A stretch of DNA of 64,000 nucleotides from Nonomuraea polychroma (GTDB lineage: Bacteria > Actinomycetota > Actinomycetes > Streptosporangiales > Streptosporangiaceae), in NCBI RefSeq assembly GCF_004011505.1, contig NZ_SAUN01000001.1, forward strand, positions 6,661,501 through 6,725,500, given 5' to 3'. The position numbers were made by a program, and so were the translations under genes. This document shows, piece after piece, positions 16,260 through 24,275 of the stretch (position 1 is its first letter; each line of letters begins with the position of its first letter). The notes below the pieces were generated by a model. That model searched no databases, had not been told where the DNA came from, and worked only from the letters and a program-made list of their open reading frames with translations.

Positions 16260-17153
16260 ATGTCCGCCTTTGAAGATCATCGCAGCCTGTTGACCGGGGT
16301 CGCGTACCGAATCCTGGGCAGTGTCGCCGACGCCGAGGACGTCGTCCAGGAGGCGTGGTTGCGGTGGTCGGGTGTGGATCAGGCGACGGTGGACGACCCG
16401 AAGGCCTTTCTGATCAGGGTGACCTCGCGCCTGGCGATCGACCGGCTGCGGTGGGCGAAGTCGCGGCGGGAGTCGTACGTCGGCCCGTGGCTGCCTGAGC
16501 CGATCAGCACCGCGCCCGACGCCGCCGAGCGCGCCGAGCTGGCCGAGTCGGTGGAGTTGGCGCTGCTGGTGGTCCTGGAGACGCTGTCACCGCTGGAGCG
16601 GGCCGTGTTCGTGTTACGGGAGGCGTTCGACCTGCCGTTCGCGGAGATCGGCGAGATCATCGGGCGGAGTGAGGCGGCCACCAGGCAGCTGGCGCGGCGG
16701 GCGCGGGATCACGTGCAAGAAAAGCGCCCGCGGTTCGACGTGGACGGGACGGAGCGGAGACGGATCACCGAGCGGTTCATCAACGCCTCCGCGAACGGCG
16801 ACCTCGACGCGCTGATCGAGCTGCTGTCCAGCGAGGTCACGATGGTCAGCGACGGCGGCGGCAAGGCCAGGGCGGCACTGCGGGTCATCACCGGCGCGGA
16901 GAAGGTCGGCCGCTACCTGTTGTCGATCAACACACCGGCGAGCATCGCCCGCTTCATGGCCTCGATCGGCATGGCGGAGATCGCCGGCCTGTCCTTCGGG
17001 GTGGCCGAGGTGAACAACGGGCCGGCGATCGTGATCTCGGTGGAAGGCAAGGTGATCACGGTCATCTCACTGCTGGTCGCGGACGGCAAGATCGAGACCA
17101 TCTACCTTCTCGCCAACCCGGAGAAGATCGCTCACCTCAGTCCGGCGGGCTGA
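16260..17153 (+). CDS. sigJ: ECF41-family RNA polymerase sigma factor (SigJ-like)
   Basis: 297 aa. Sigma region 2 (LTGVAYRILGSVADAEDVVQEAWLRW) and region 4 (LSPLERAVFVLREAFDLPFAEIGEIIGRSEAATRQLARRAR) are followed by the SnoaL/NTF2-like C-terminal extension carrying the family's VSDGGGKARAA motif. In ECF41 proteins this extension takes the place of a separate anti-sigma factor. The start is set at ATG 16260, not the in-frame ATG at 16242, because 16242 would overlap the promoter -10. The usual COE-type partner gene (carboxymuconolactone decarboxylase, oxidoreductase or epimerase) is not adjacent. Confidence 0.88.
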   Translation: MSAFEDHRSLLTGVAYRILGSVADAEDVVQEAWLRWSGVDQATVDDPKAFLIRVTSRLAIDRLRWAKSRRESYVGPWLPEPISTAPDAAERAELAESVELALLVVLETLSPLERAVFVLREAFDLPFAEIGEIIGRSEAATRQLARRARDHVQEKRPRFDVDGTERRRITERFINASANGDLDALIELLSSEVTMVSDGGGKARAALRVITGAEKVGRYLLSINTPASIARFMASIGMAEIAGLSFGVAEVNNGPAIVISVEGKVITVISLLVADGKIETIYLLANPEKIAHLSPAG

Positions 17154-17156
17154 ACG

Positions 17157-17687
17157 TCAGGCGGCCCGGCGGACCGGCATGCCGATCTCGCGTACCAACT
17201 CCGGGAGGTCGACTCCGGAGTCGCGAAGGATCCTGGCGGCGCCGTTGGACCAGTCGGCCAGCAGTCCCCAGATCAGGTGCTCCCCGGTGATCGGCCCGGG
17301 CCGCCACTGGGCCACCTCGATCACCTTTCTGGCGTGCATGGCCAGGGGGATCTGGCCGAGCGGCCCGTACAACGTGACCCGGAGCGGCCGCAGCCGGGAG
17401 CGCCGCAACCGCCACGCGCCGGGTGCGTCGGCGCCGATCCTGGTGCGGCGGTGCACCAGGTCGAGGTCGATCCCCAGCGTGGCGAGCAACGACCGTGCGT
17501 CGCCGACGTCCACCCGCTCCCGCACGTCGCTCGCGGACGCGGTGAACGACGTGAGCGTGAACGGCCGCACCTCGGCCAGCCCCAGCACCATCAGATCGGC
17601 CTCAAGAGCCGGTCGGCCGGCGTCGAGCGCGAGGATCCCGGCCCTGACCACGGCCTTACGGGCGTCTTCTGTGAACCTGGCGAACAC
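17157..17687 (-). CDS. Clp N-terminal (double-Clp-N) domain protein without ATPase
   Basis: 176 aa. Two ClpA/B/C-type N-domain repeats: FARFTEDARKAVVRAGILALDAGRPALEADLMVLGL at the start, and PLAMHARKVIEVAQWRPGPITGEHLIWGLLAD...AARILRDSGVDLPELV at the end. No AAA+ module follows, so it cannot unfold substrates itself. It may bind substrate or act as an adaptor. GTG start 4 bp after the stop of the small HTH gene, forming a two-gene unit behind twin palindromes. The longer frame to 17918 reads through the HTH gene out of frame and is rejected. Confidence 0.8.
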   Translation of the reverse strand: MFARFTEDARKAVVRAGILALDAGRPALEADLMVLGLAEVRPFTLTSFTASASDVRERVDVGDARSLLATLGIDLDLVHRRTRIGADAPGAWRLRRSRLRPLRVTLYGPLGQIPLAMHARKVIEVAQWRPGPITGEHLIWGLLADWSNGAARILRDSGVDLPELVREIGMPVRRAA

Positions 17688-17691
17688 CGTG

Positions 17692-17907
17692 CTACCCCCT
17701 TGTCCGGTGAGCGTGCTTACGATGGGCGGTCTGCCGCCGAACCCCCAGCGCGTCGGCGATCTGCTCCCACGACCACCCTTGAGCGCGGGCGTTCGACACG
17801 TGCATCGCCTCCAGCTCTTCCAGCAGGGTCCTGAGCGCGGCCACCGCCGCCAGGCCCACACCAGGATCGCGATCGGCAGCCGCCTCGGCCAGTTCGGTGA
17901 CTTCCAT
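17692..17907 (-). CDS. Small HTH DNA-binding protein paired with Clp-N protein
   Basis: 71 aa: MEVTELAEAAADRDPGVGL, then a helical segment LRTLLEELEAMHVSNARAQ and a clear helix-turn-helix WSWEQIADALGVRRQTAHRKHAHR at the C-terminus. It is probably a dimeric repressor. The ATG lies 4 bp from one 16-bp palindrome, with another further upstream, so it likely represses its own operon. The Clp-N partner may sense or modulate it. Similar HTH/Clp-N gene pairs occur in many actinomycetes; the biological role is not established to my knowledge. Confidence 0.8.
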   Translation of the reverse strand: MEVTELAEAAADRDPGVGLAAVAALRTLLEELEAMHVSNARAQGWSWEQIADALGVRRQTAHRKHAHRTRG

Positions 17908-17910
17908 GCT

Positions 17911-17926
17911 GTCAGCATATGCTGAC
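17911..17926. promoter_or_regulatory. Palindromic operator 1 of the HTH/Clp-N operon
   Basis: GTCAGCATATGCTGAC, a perfect 16-bp palindrome that extends to 18 bp (flanking T/A). It lies directly in front of the HTH start codon. Confidence 0.75.
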
Positions 17927-17938
17927 ACCCGGCCGCTT

Positions 17939-17954
17939 GTCAGCATATGCTGAC
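17939..17954. promoter_or_regulatory. Palindromic operator 2 of the HTH/Clp-N operon
   Basis: A second identical GTCAGCATATGCTGAC, centre-to-centre 28 bp from operator 1, about 2.7 helical turns. This suggests cooperative binding of two dimers. Confidence 0.75.
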
Positions 17955-18029
17955 GCGGATTTTCGGGCGGGTGCAACGCGTTCTTCGCCTCGGATCCGCG
18001 TTTCGGGTTCGCCGGAGTGATCAGGCTCT

Positions 18030-18869
18030 CTAGAAGGCGCGAGTGGTGGTGTGCATGGTCAGGGTCGTCTCCTCCAGGGAGAGGGTGACCTCGACCCGGC
18101 CCAGCTCCGCCGTCCGGGTGACGTGCGTGCCGCCGCACGGGATCGACGCCTCGCCTTCGGGCAGCGAGCAGTGCCAGGTACGGCGGGCCGTCAGACCGGG
18201 CCCCGGCACGTCCAGGCGGACCGGCGCGTCGGCGGCCACCCAGGTCTTGAGCCGGTCGTTCACCTGCTGCGCGGCCAGCTCAAGGTCCAGGCCCTCCGCG
18301 GAGAAGCCCTTCTTGCGCAACGACTTGCCCAGGCGGTAGACGTCCACGCTGCCGTACTCGATGATCCGCGACGAGGAGATCGCCGCCTGGTCGAAGTCGG
18401 GATGGCCGAGCCCGTCCAGCGGCGCCTCCTTGCGCCACCGTCCGGCGAGTGCCGCGTTGAGCGCGAGGGCGGCCAGATGGCAGGCGGTGTGCCCGGCCGA
18501 CAGCGCCGCACGAAACCCGGCGTCCACCTCCAGGTCCACCTCGGCGCCCACGGGCAGCGGCGTGTCGGTCACGTGGACGACCAGCCATTCCCAGCCCTCG
18601 GCGCCGCGCCGCACCGGGATGGCGTCGCCCAGGAAGATCTCGCCGGAATCCGGCGAGCTGCTCGACTGGGCCCCTGTCACGCAGTCGAGCACCGGCACGC
18701 CGCCGATCGTGCCGCGGTCGGCGGGCTGGTCGGGCCAGGTGTGGTCGAGGGGGTGGAACGGGGTCTCGGCGACGACGAGGCCGTGCCGGTCCCCCGCCGG
18801 CACGGTCCCGACGATCTGAGAGCGGCCCGAGACCTGGCCGCTGGGGAAGGTGACGGCTGTGGATATCAC
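18030..18869 (-). CDS. AlaX-like alanyl-tRNA editing/metal-dependent hydrolase
   Basis: 279 aa related to the editing domain of alanyl-tRNA synthetase, expected to hydrolyse mischarged Ser- or Gly-tRNA(Ala). The zinc motifs are present: HTACH (His127, His131) and CGGTHV (Cys245, His249). An N-terminal beta-barrel-like part (ETPFHP... region) precedes the editing core. No synthetase or C-Ala module is present. Its start is next to the MFS gene end and has only weak ribosome-binding sequence. The substrate is inferred from the family. Confidence 0.82.
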   Translation of the reverse strand: MISTAVTFPSGQVSGRSQIVGTVPAGDRHGLVVAETPFHPLDHTWPDQPADRGTIGGVPVLDCVTGAQSSSSPDSGEIFLGDAIPVRRGAEGWEWLVVHVTDTPLPVGAEVDLEVDAGFRAALSAGHTACHLAALALNAALAGRWRKEAPLDGLGHPDFDQAAISSSRIIEYGSVDVYRLGKSLRKKGFSAEGLDLELAAQQVNDRLKTWVAADAPVRLDVPGPGLTARRTWHCSLPEGEASIPCGGTHVTRTAELGRVEVTLSLEETTLTMHTTTRAF

Positions 18870-18873
18870 CTCG

Positions 18874-20112
18874 TCATTGTCCCAGCGCCCGCTCGTCCTC
18901 CAGGTAGCGGTCGCGGCCGGCGTACAGGCCGGTGAGGAGCTGCACGACGAGGACGGCGAAGATCATCGTGTACGTCAGCGCCCAGCCCCCCGTCAGCTCG
19001 TACAGCACGCCGACCAGCAGCGGGCCGGCACCCGCCATCAGGTAACCGGCGCTCTGGCCGAACGCCGACAACGCGGCCGTGGCCTCCGCCGTACGGGTGC
19101 GCAGGCCCAGCATCATCAGCGCCAGCGGGAACGACCCCATACCGACGGTGATCAGTACCGCCCACACCAGCGCCCACGACATCGGCCCCACCCAGAGCCC
19201 GAGGAACCCCGCCGCGTAGAACGCCACGAGCCCGACCACCACGGGACGCTGGTCCCGGAACCGGGCGGCGACCATGGGCACGACGGCCGAGACGGGAATG
19301 TTCAGGGCGGTGAACACCCCGAGGATCAGTCCCGCCTGTGAGGTGCTGTAGCCGCCGTCGACGAGAATCGTGGCGAACCAGCCGAGCATGATGTACGCGA
19401 TCATCGACTGGGTGCCGAAGTACGTCGCGATCACCCAGGCCATCCGGCTGCCGAGCATCCGGCGGACGCCCGAGTCCCTGTTGCCCGCGTCCCGCTCCGG
19501 CTCACTGCGCAGCAGCGCAAGCCACGGAATGGCGGCGACGGCGGCCAGGGCCGCCCACACGCCGAGCGCGATGTGCCAGTCCCCCGAGGCACGCTCGATC
19601 GGCACGGTCGCGGCGGCGGCCAGCATGGTGCCCGTCGCGAGTGCCGTGGTGTAGACGGTGGTCATGATCCCGGTACGCGCCGGGAAGTGACGCTTGATAA
19701 GCGTCGGGATGAGCACGTTGCCGACGGCCCCGCCGGACAGCGCGACCGCGCTGCTGATCAGGAACACCGGCGCTGACTCGACCAGCGCCCTGACCAGCAT
19801 GCCCATGCCCAGCGTGAGCAGGGCCAGCAGGAGCAGCCGGTGCTCCCCGACCCGGCCGGCCAGCGCCGGGGTCACGACGCCCACGCCGGCGAAGGCCAGG
19901 ACGGGGAGGGCGGTGAGCAGGCCGGTGCCCACGCTCGACATGCCGAGCGCGCCGGCCAGCTGGTCGAGGAGCGGGCCGACGCTGGTGACGGCGGTGCGGA
20001 GATTGAGTGCGGCGAGGACGATCCCCAGAACGAGAAGCCAGGCAAGGGGTGCGGTTCTGCCCTGTGGCTCCTGGGCGAGCCTGCCTCTTGGCTCCTGGGC
20101 GAGCACGCTCAT
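18874..20112 (-). CDS. MFS transporter, CynX/NimT type
   Basis: 412 aa with 12 predicted helices. The opening LGIVLAALNLRTAVTSVGPLLDQL and the overall pattern match the CynX/NimT (cyanate/2-nitroimidazole) branch of the major facilitator superfamily; substrate unknown. The cytoplasmic N-terminus carries a short duplicated peptide (LAQEPRGR/LAQEPQGR) from a direct repeat near 20065-20102. The ATG at 20112 is preferred because GGAGG lies about 10 nt upstream. The GTG at 20130 would overlap that site. The next gene starts 5 bp after its stop. Confidence 0.85.
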   Translation of the reverse strand: MSVLAQEPRGRLAQEPQGRTAPLAWLLVLGIVLAALNLRTAVTSVGPLLDQLAGALGMSSVGTGLLTALPVLAFAGVGVVTPALAGRVGEHRLLLLALLTLGMGMLVRALVESAPVFLISSAVALSGGAVGNVLIPTLIKRHFPARTGIMTTVYTTALATGTMLAAAATVPIERASGDWHIALGVWAALAAVAAIPWLALLRSEPERDAGNRDSGVRRMLGSRMAWVIATYFGTQSMIAYIMLGWFATILVDGGYSTSQAGLILGVFTALNIPVSAVVPMVAARFRDQRPVVVGLVAFYAAGFLGLWVGPMSWALVWAVLITVGMGSFPLALMMLGLRTRTAEATAALSAFGQSAGYLMAGAGPLLVGVLYELTGGWALTYTMIFAVLVVQLLTGLYAGRDRYLEDERALGQ

Positions 20113-20230
20113 GTGAGCACGGTCCTCCACTCATCTAATCATGGGATGAATGGTTATCTTAACAGGACCGAAACACACGTTTGTTCCTGGCTCGCCCGCG
20201 CTAGGGGCTAGCCGGCTCCCGCGGGATGAC

Positions 20231-20836
20231 TCACATCACCGGACGGGGACCCTCCGGAGGTTCGGTGCCGGGAGGCGTCGAGCCAGGAGGGGGAAGGGTG
20301 CCGGAGGGCGGGAGGTTGTCGCCGCCGACCGTGCCGGGCGGCACCCGCTCGTCGCTGTCGCCGTACATCGAGCCGCGCTGATGCGGTCCCGGTACGTCGC
20401 CGCGCCAGCCGCCCGTTTCGCCGCCTCGCGACTCGATGAAGGCCTTGAAGCGCTTCATGTCGCCCACCACGCGCAGGCGGACCAGCTGCAGCCAGTCGCC
20501 GGCGGTCTCGACGAACCCCTCGGGGTCGTACTCCATCTGCAGCGTGACCCTGGTCGTGTTGTCGTCGAGCCGGTGGAAGGTGACCACCCCGGCCTGGTGC
20601 GGCTTGTCGGTGCTGCGCCAGGCGATCCGCTCGTCCGGGTGCTGCTCGGTGATGTCGGCCTCGAACTCGCGCCGCACTCCGGCGATCTCCGCGATCCAGG
20701 CCGTCCGCGTGTCACTGATCTGCTTGACCGACTCCACGCCTTCCATGAACTCGGGGAAGCTCTCGAACTGCGTCCACTGGTTGTAGGCCACCCTGATGGG
20801 GACCTCGACGTCTATTGAGTGCTCGATCGTGCTCAT
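20231..20836 (-). CDS. SRPBCC/START-like protein with Pro-rich tail
   Basis: 201 aa. Residues 1-140 are a polyketide-cyclase/dehydrase-type SRPBCC domain (STIEHSIDVEVPIRVAYNQWTQFESFPEFMEGV, typical helix-grip start). The last 60 residues are Gly/Pro-rich and disordered (PPGTVGGDNLPPSGTLPPPGS...). The family binds hydrophobic ligands; no ligand can be assigned. The ATG at 20836 starts the conserved block. It sits 31 bp after the 128-aa membrane-protein gene, in the same direction, as the last gene of a three-gene unit. Confidence 0.82.
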   Translation of the reverse strand: MSTIEHSIDVEVPIRVAYNQWTQFESFPEFMEGVESVKQISDTRTAWIAEIAGVRREFEADITEQHPDERIAWRSTDKPHQAGVVTFHRLDDNTTRVTLQMEYDPEGFVETAGDWLQLVRLRVVGDMKRFKAFIESRGGETGGWRGDVPGPHQRGSMYGDSDERVPPGTVGGDNLPPSGTLPPPGSTPPGTEPPEGPRPVM

Positions 20837-20867
20837 GGGATGTGCCACTGCCCGGGCACGCCGGACG

Positions 20868-21254
20868 CTAACGCCTTCGCCGCAGCAGCCAGTAGAGGCC
20901 GACGACAGGCAGCACGAGCGGGATGAACAGATAACCCTTGCCGTACGCCGACCAGACCGTCTCGTCGGGGAAGGCGGCCGGGTCCAGGAGGCTGGCGGTG
21001 CCGATGACGAGCACGCCCGCCAGCTCGATGCCGAGCGCGACCAGCGCCAGGCCCCGGGCCCCGCGCCAGAGCGCGACGGTGAGCACGATGTAGACCAGCG
21101 CGGCGAACGCCGACAGCGAGTACGCCAGCGGCGCCTCCTGGAACCTGCCGGCGATCTGCACGGTCGCCCGCGCCCCGGCGGCGAGCGAGAACAGCCCGTA
21201 GACGGCGATCAGGGCACGTCCGGGACCGGTGCCGATGGAGGACGACGCGGTCAT
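20868..21254 (-). CDS. Small four-helix membrane protein
   Basis: 128 aa, about four transmembrane helices (ALIAVYGLFSLAAGARATVQI, LSAFAALVYIVLTVALW, LALVALGIELAGVLVIGT, IPLVLPVVGLYWLL) and a basic C-terminus RRRR. Its ATG overlaps the stop of the upstream gene (ATGA at 21251-21254), showing translational coupling. Conserved hypothetical type; no function recognised. Confidence 0.78.
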   Translation of the reverse strand: MTASSSIGTGPGRALIAVYGLFSLAAGARATVQIAGRFQEAPLAYSLSAFAALVYIVLTVALWRGARGLALVALGIELAGVLVIGTASLLDPAAFPDETVWSAYGKGYLFIPLVLPVVGLYWLLRRRR

Positions 21255-21613
21255 GCCACACCCTGCCAGATCTGCAGCAGCCGGCCGGTCATCACCGCGA
21301 TCGCGAATCCGGCCACGGCCAGGATCGCCGACCCCCACCTGCTCCGCTCCGCCAGCGCCAGGAACACCCCGGCCGGCGGGATCACGGCCTGGCCGATGAG
21401 GTAACCCCACAGCGTGACCTTGTCCTCGGGGCCCTCGCCCCTGGCCACCGCCGCGATCACGAACCCCAGCTGCACCAGCACCGCCACCTCGAGCACGATG
21501 AAGCCGATCAGCAGGACCATGCCCATCGGCCGGTCGCGGATCGCGACGATCAGGCTCGCCAGCATGAGGAGCAGCGAGCCGGCGATGACGATCGTGGAGA
21601 CGGTGGTGTTCAT
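21251..21613 (-). CDS. Small membrane protein, first gene of coupled pair
   Basis: 120 aa, four predicted helices (TIVIAGSLLLMLASLIVA, MVLLIGFIVLEVAVLVQLGFVIA, an LIGQAVIPPAGVFLAL segment, ILAVAGFAIAVMTG). ATG at 21613; longer in-frame extensions to 22126 run through unrelated antisense sequence. Likely a complex partner of the following membrane protein given the ATGA overlap. Divergent from the tudS-like gene, with a 60-bp intergenic region holding both promoters. Function unknown. Confidence 0.75.
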   Translation of the reverse strand: MNTTVSTIVIAGSLLLMLASLIVAIRDRPMGMVLLIGFIVLEVAVLVQLGFVIAAVARGEGPEDKVTLWGYLIGQAVIPPAGVFLALAERSRWGSAILAVAGFAIAVMTGRLLQIWQGVA

Positions 21614-21673
21614 CGTGGGTAAGGGTATCGCCCGGGTGGGTCGCTCCCCGATCGCGCTCATAGGATCGAAGAC

Positions 21674-22168
21674 GTGGAGAAAATCCTCGTCAGCGCGTGC
21701 CTGATGGGTCGCCGGGTGCGCTACGACGGCGGCGCCAAGACCAGCTCGGACGCCTGGCTCGCCGGGTGGCGCGAGGAGGGGCGGCTGGTGCCGTTCTGCC
21801 CGGAGGTGGAGGGCGGGCTGCCGATCCCGCGCCCGGCCGCCGAGATCGAGGGCGGCGCGGGTGGGGCGGCCGTGCTCTCCGGCGCCGCCCGCGTGCTGGC
21901 GACGGACGGGTCGGACGTGACGGCCGAGTTCCTGGCGGGCGCGCAGGCCGCGCTCGCGGTCGCCCGGTCCTTCGGGATCCGGCTGGCGGTCCTGAAAGAG
22001 GGCAGCCCGTCGTGCGGCGCGTTGTCGATCTACGACGGCACGTTCCGCGGTCGCCGCACACCCGGCCAGGGCGTCACGACGGCACTGCTGGAGTCGAACG
22101 GCATCCGCGTGTTCACCGAGGAGCACGTCGACGAAGCCGCCGAATACCTGCGGACCCTGGAGTCGTGA
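21674..22168 (+). CDS. DUF523 protein, TudS-like thiouracil desulfidase
   Basis: 164 aa. Motifs VSACLMG (Cys9), VPFCPEV (Cys42) and KEGSPSCG (Cys114) supply the three cysteines that, in characterised TudS, hold a [4Fe-4S] cluster removing sulfur from 2-thiouracil. GTG start. The family often serves to recycle or detoxify thiolated uracil. Its 3' end overlaps the convergent membrane-protein gene by 56 bp. Confidence 0.82.
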   Translation: MEKILVSACLMGRRVRYDGGAKTSSDAWLAGWREEGRLVPFCPEVEGGLPIPRPAAEIEGGAGGAAVLSGAARVLATDGSDVTAEFLAGAQAALAVARSFGIRLAVLKEGSPSCGALSIYDGTFRGRRTPGQGVTTALLESNGIRVFTEEHVDEAAEYLRTLES

Positions 22169-22550
22169 CAGGGCGCACCCGGGAGACGTAGAAGGCGGCG
22201 CCGAGGCCGCCGGCCAGCACGGCCGCCATCGTGCCGTGATACCAGAGGAGCAGCGTGGTGGCCACGGCCGACGGATTCATCGCGACCGCCAGCATGCCCA
22301 TCAGCACACCGCCCAGGGCGGCCGCGTGCGTGTAGATCAGCCCGTCCCAAGCCCACGCCCGCCCGGCCAGCGCGCCGTACGCCCCGGCGAGCATGGCCAG
22401 GCCGCACAGCGTCTCCACGATCACGGCAGGAACGATCACCGGCTGGCTCAGCGGGCCGAGCGTGATCCCGGAGTGCAGCAACACGGCTGTGAAGAAGACC
22501 AGAGCGTAGCTCGCGGAGAGCCCGCCCAAGGCTTTGCGCAGTGCGTCCAT
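22113..22550 (-). CDS. Four-helix membrane protein overlapping tudS-like gene
   Basis: 145 aa from ATG 22550 (MDALRKALGGLSASYALVFFTAVLLHSGITLGPLSQP...). Four hydrophobic helices end in a basic tail. The frame stays open to 22631, so the start is uncertain; no strong ribosome-binding site is visible. The C-terminal 56 bp overlap the convergent tudS-like gene. No function recognised. Confidence 0.6.
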   Translation of the reverse strand: MDALRKALGGLSASYALVFFTAVLLHSGITLGPLSQPVIVPAVIVETLCGLAMLAGAYGALAGRAWAWDGLIYTHAAALGGVLMGMLAVAMNPSAVATTLLLWYHGTMAAVLAGGLGAAFYVSRVRPVTTPGSAGIRRLRRRAPR

Positions 22551-22750
22551 GCTGACCACGGTTCCACCGGAACGACCCCGGGCCATCGTCCCCAGGGAGG
22601 CCGTCACGGTACGACTTCCGCAGTAGAACAAATCTCATATTCCGGAAACCTTCTTAGACGTGTGGGAGTCTTACTGGGTGGGGCGCGTTGGATCTCCGGG
22701 ACGCGCTTGGGGGCCCGATTTCATTCGGAAACGGGGAAAGGGATTCGGCA

Positions 22751-24121
22751 ATGCCTGTCGACCTGAACAATGAACGACCCCTGGCCTGGGACTCGGCCAC
22801 GCTCAACGCGGACACCAAGGCGATGCTCGACAATCTCCAGCCGAACATCCTGCGCGCGCACGTACGCGAGCACATGTCCATCCTGTTCGTCCGGTTCAAC
22901 AACCCTGCCGAGGGCCGGGCGTTCCTGCGGCACATCGCGACCACCAAGATGAAGTCGGCGCGTAAGCACCTGGAGGAGGTACGCGAGTTCGCCGCCCGCG
23001 GCCGCCCCGGCACGCCGTACGTCGGCATCGGCATCAGCAAGGCCGGGTACATCGACCTCGGCCATTCACTGGACGAGGTGCGCAAGTTCGGCGACAAGGT
23101 GTTCCGCGACGGCATGAAACGGCGGATCACCGAGGTCGACGACCCGCCGGTGGACCAGTGGGAGTGGGTCTTCCAGCGGGAGATCCACGCCGTCATCCTC
23201 ATCGGCGACGCCGAGCCCGAGTCGGTGGCGGCGCTGCGCGAGGAGATCCTCGCTGAGCTGCCGGACAGCGCCCGCCTGCTCGGCGAGGAGACCGGGCAGG
23301 GCATGCGCAACCCGGCCGGCGACGGCATCGAGCACTTCGGGTACGTGGACGGCCGCAGCCAGCCGCTGTTCCTGAAGGACGAGGTGGAACGGGAGCCGCG
23401 CAAGCAATGGGACCCGGCGTTCCCGCTGGCCAACGTGCTGGTGCCGGACCCGCTCGCGCCCAACCCGGTCCGTCACCACGGCAGCTACTTCGTGTTCAGG
23501 AAGCTGGAGCAGAACGTCAGAGCGTTCAAGGAGATCGAGCGGGACCTGGCAGACGGCCTCGGCCTGGCCGACGCCGACCGCGACCGGGCCGGCGCCATGC
23601 TGGTCGGCCGTTTCAAGGACGGCACGCCGCTGACCAGCAAGGCCAAGGCGGGCGGCGGGCCGGTGGCCAACGACTTCATCTATGACGGGGACGACGGCAG
23701 CAAGTGCCCGTTCAGCGGGCACGTCAGGAAGACGAACCCGCGCTCGTTCGGTCGTGAGGTGATCATGGCCAGGCGCGGCCAGACGTACGGGCAGCGCGCC
23801 GACGACCCGTCGGACGACTCGCCGCCGGAGAACCGTCCGAGCGGTGAGGTCGGCCTGCTGTTCATGGCGTTCAACGGCAGTCTGATCAACCAGTTCGAGT
23901 TCACGCAGCAGACCTGGGCGAACAACCCGGACTTCGAGAACCCGGCGACCGGTCACGACCCGGTCATCGGCCAGGGCGAACGCGACATCAAGGTGACCTT
24001 CCCCAAGGTCTGGGGCAAGCCGGAGATGTCGCTTCCGCAGACCCAGGTGGCGCAGACGGTCACGATGAAGGGCGGGGAGTACTTCTTCGCGCCGTCGCTG
24101 GCGTACTTGCGTAACCTCTGA
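22751..24121 (+). CDS. DyP-type heme peroxidase
   Basis: 456 aa, dye-decolourising peroxidase of the longer C/D-like class. It has the family hallmark GxxDG in HFGYVDGRSQP, with the catalytic Asp in that motif, a conserved HHGSYFVFRKLEQNV stretch, and KCPFSGHVRKTNPR where the proximal heme region lies. No Tat or Sec signal, so it is cytosolic or encapsulin-independent. ATG preceded by GGGAAAGGGA; the longer frame from 22688 is not supported. Monocistronic. Confidence 0.9.
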   Translation: MPVDLNNERPLAWDSATLNADTKAMLDNLQPNILRAHVREHMSILFVRFNNPAEGRAFLRHIATTKMKSARKHLEEVREFAARGRPGTPYVGIGISKAGYIDLGHSLDEVRKFGDKVFRDGMKRRITEVDDPPVDQWEWVFQREIHAVILIGDAEPESVAALREEILAELPDSARLLGEETGQGMRNPAGDGIEHFGYVDGRSQPLFLKDEVEREPRKQWDPAFPLANVLVPDPLAPNPVRHHGSYFVFRKLEQNVRAFKEIERDLADGLGLADADRDRAGAMLVGRFKDGTPLTSKAKAGGGPVANDFIYDGDDGSKCPFSGHVRKTNPRSFGREVIMARRGQTYGQRADDPSDDSPPENRPSGEVGLLFMAFNGSLINQFEFTQQTWANNPDFENPATGHDPVIGQGERDIKVTFPKVWGKPEMSLPQTQVAQTVTMKGGEYFFAPSLAYLRNL

Positions 24122-24275
24122 TCGTCAGGCGGCCCGCACCCCGGCGAGGCCGAGGGTGCGGGCCGACCCGGCGCGGCGGTTCGAGGAAATGCTCGGGTCG
24201 GTGCATCGAAGGATGTACGCCGGTTTCGGCCTGGTGGAGGAGGCGCCCGCTCCCCCGCGACCAGAGGATCGTCAC

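Noticed and set aside
17688..17918. N-terminal extension of the Clp-N protein
   Set aside because: It reads through the HTH gene out of frame (Trp/Arg-rich). The Clp-N domain begins at the GTG at 17687.
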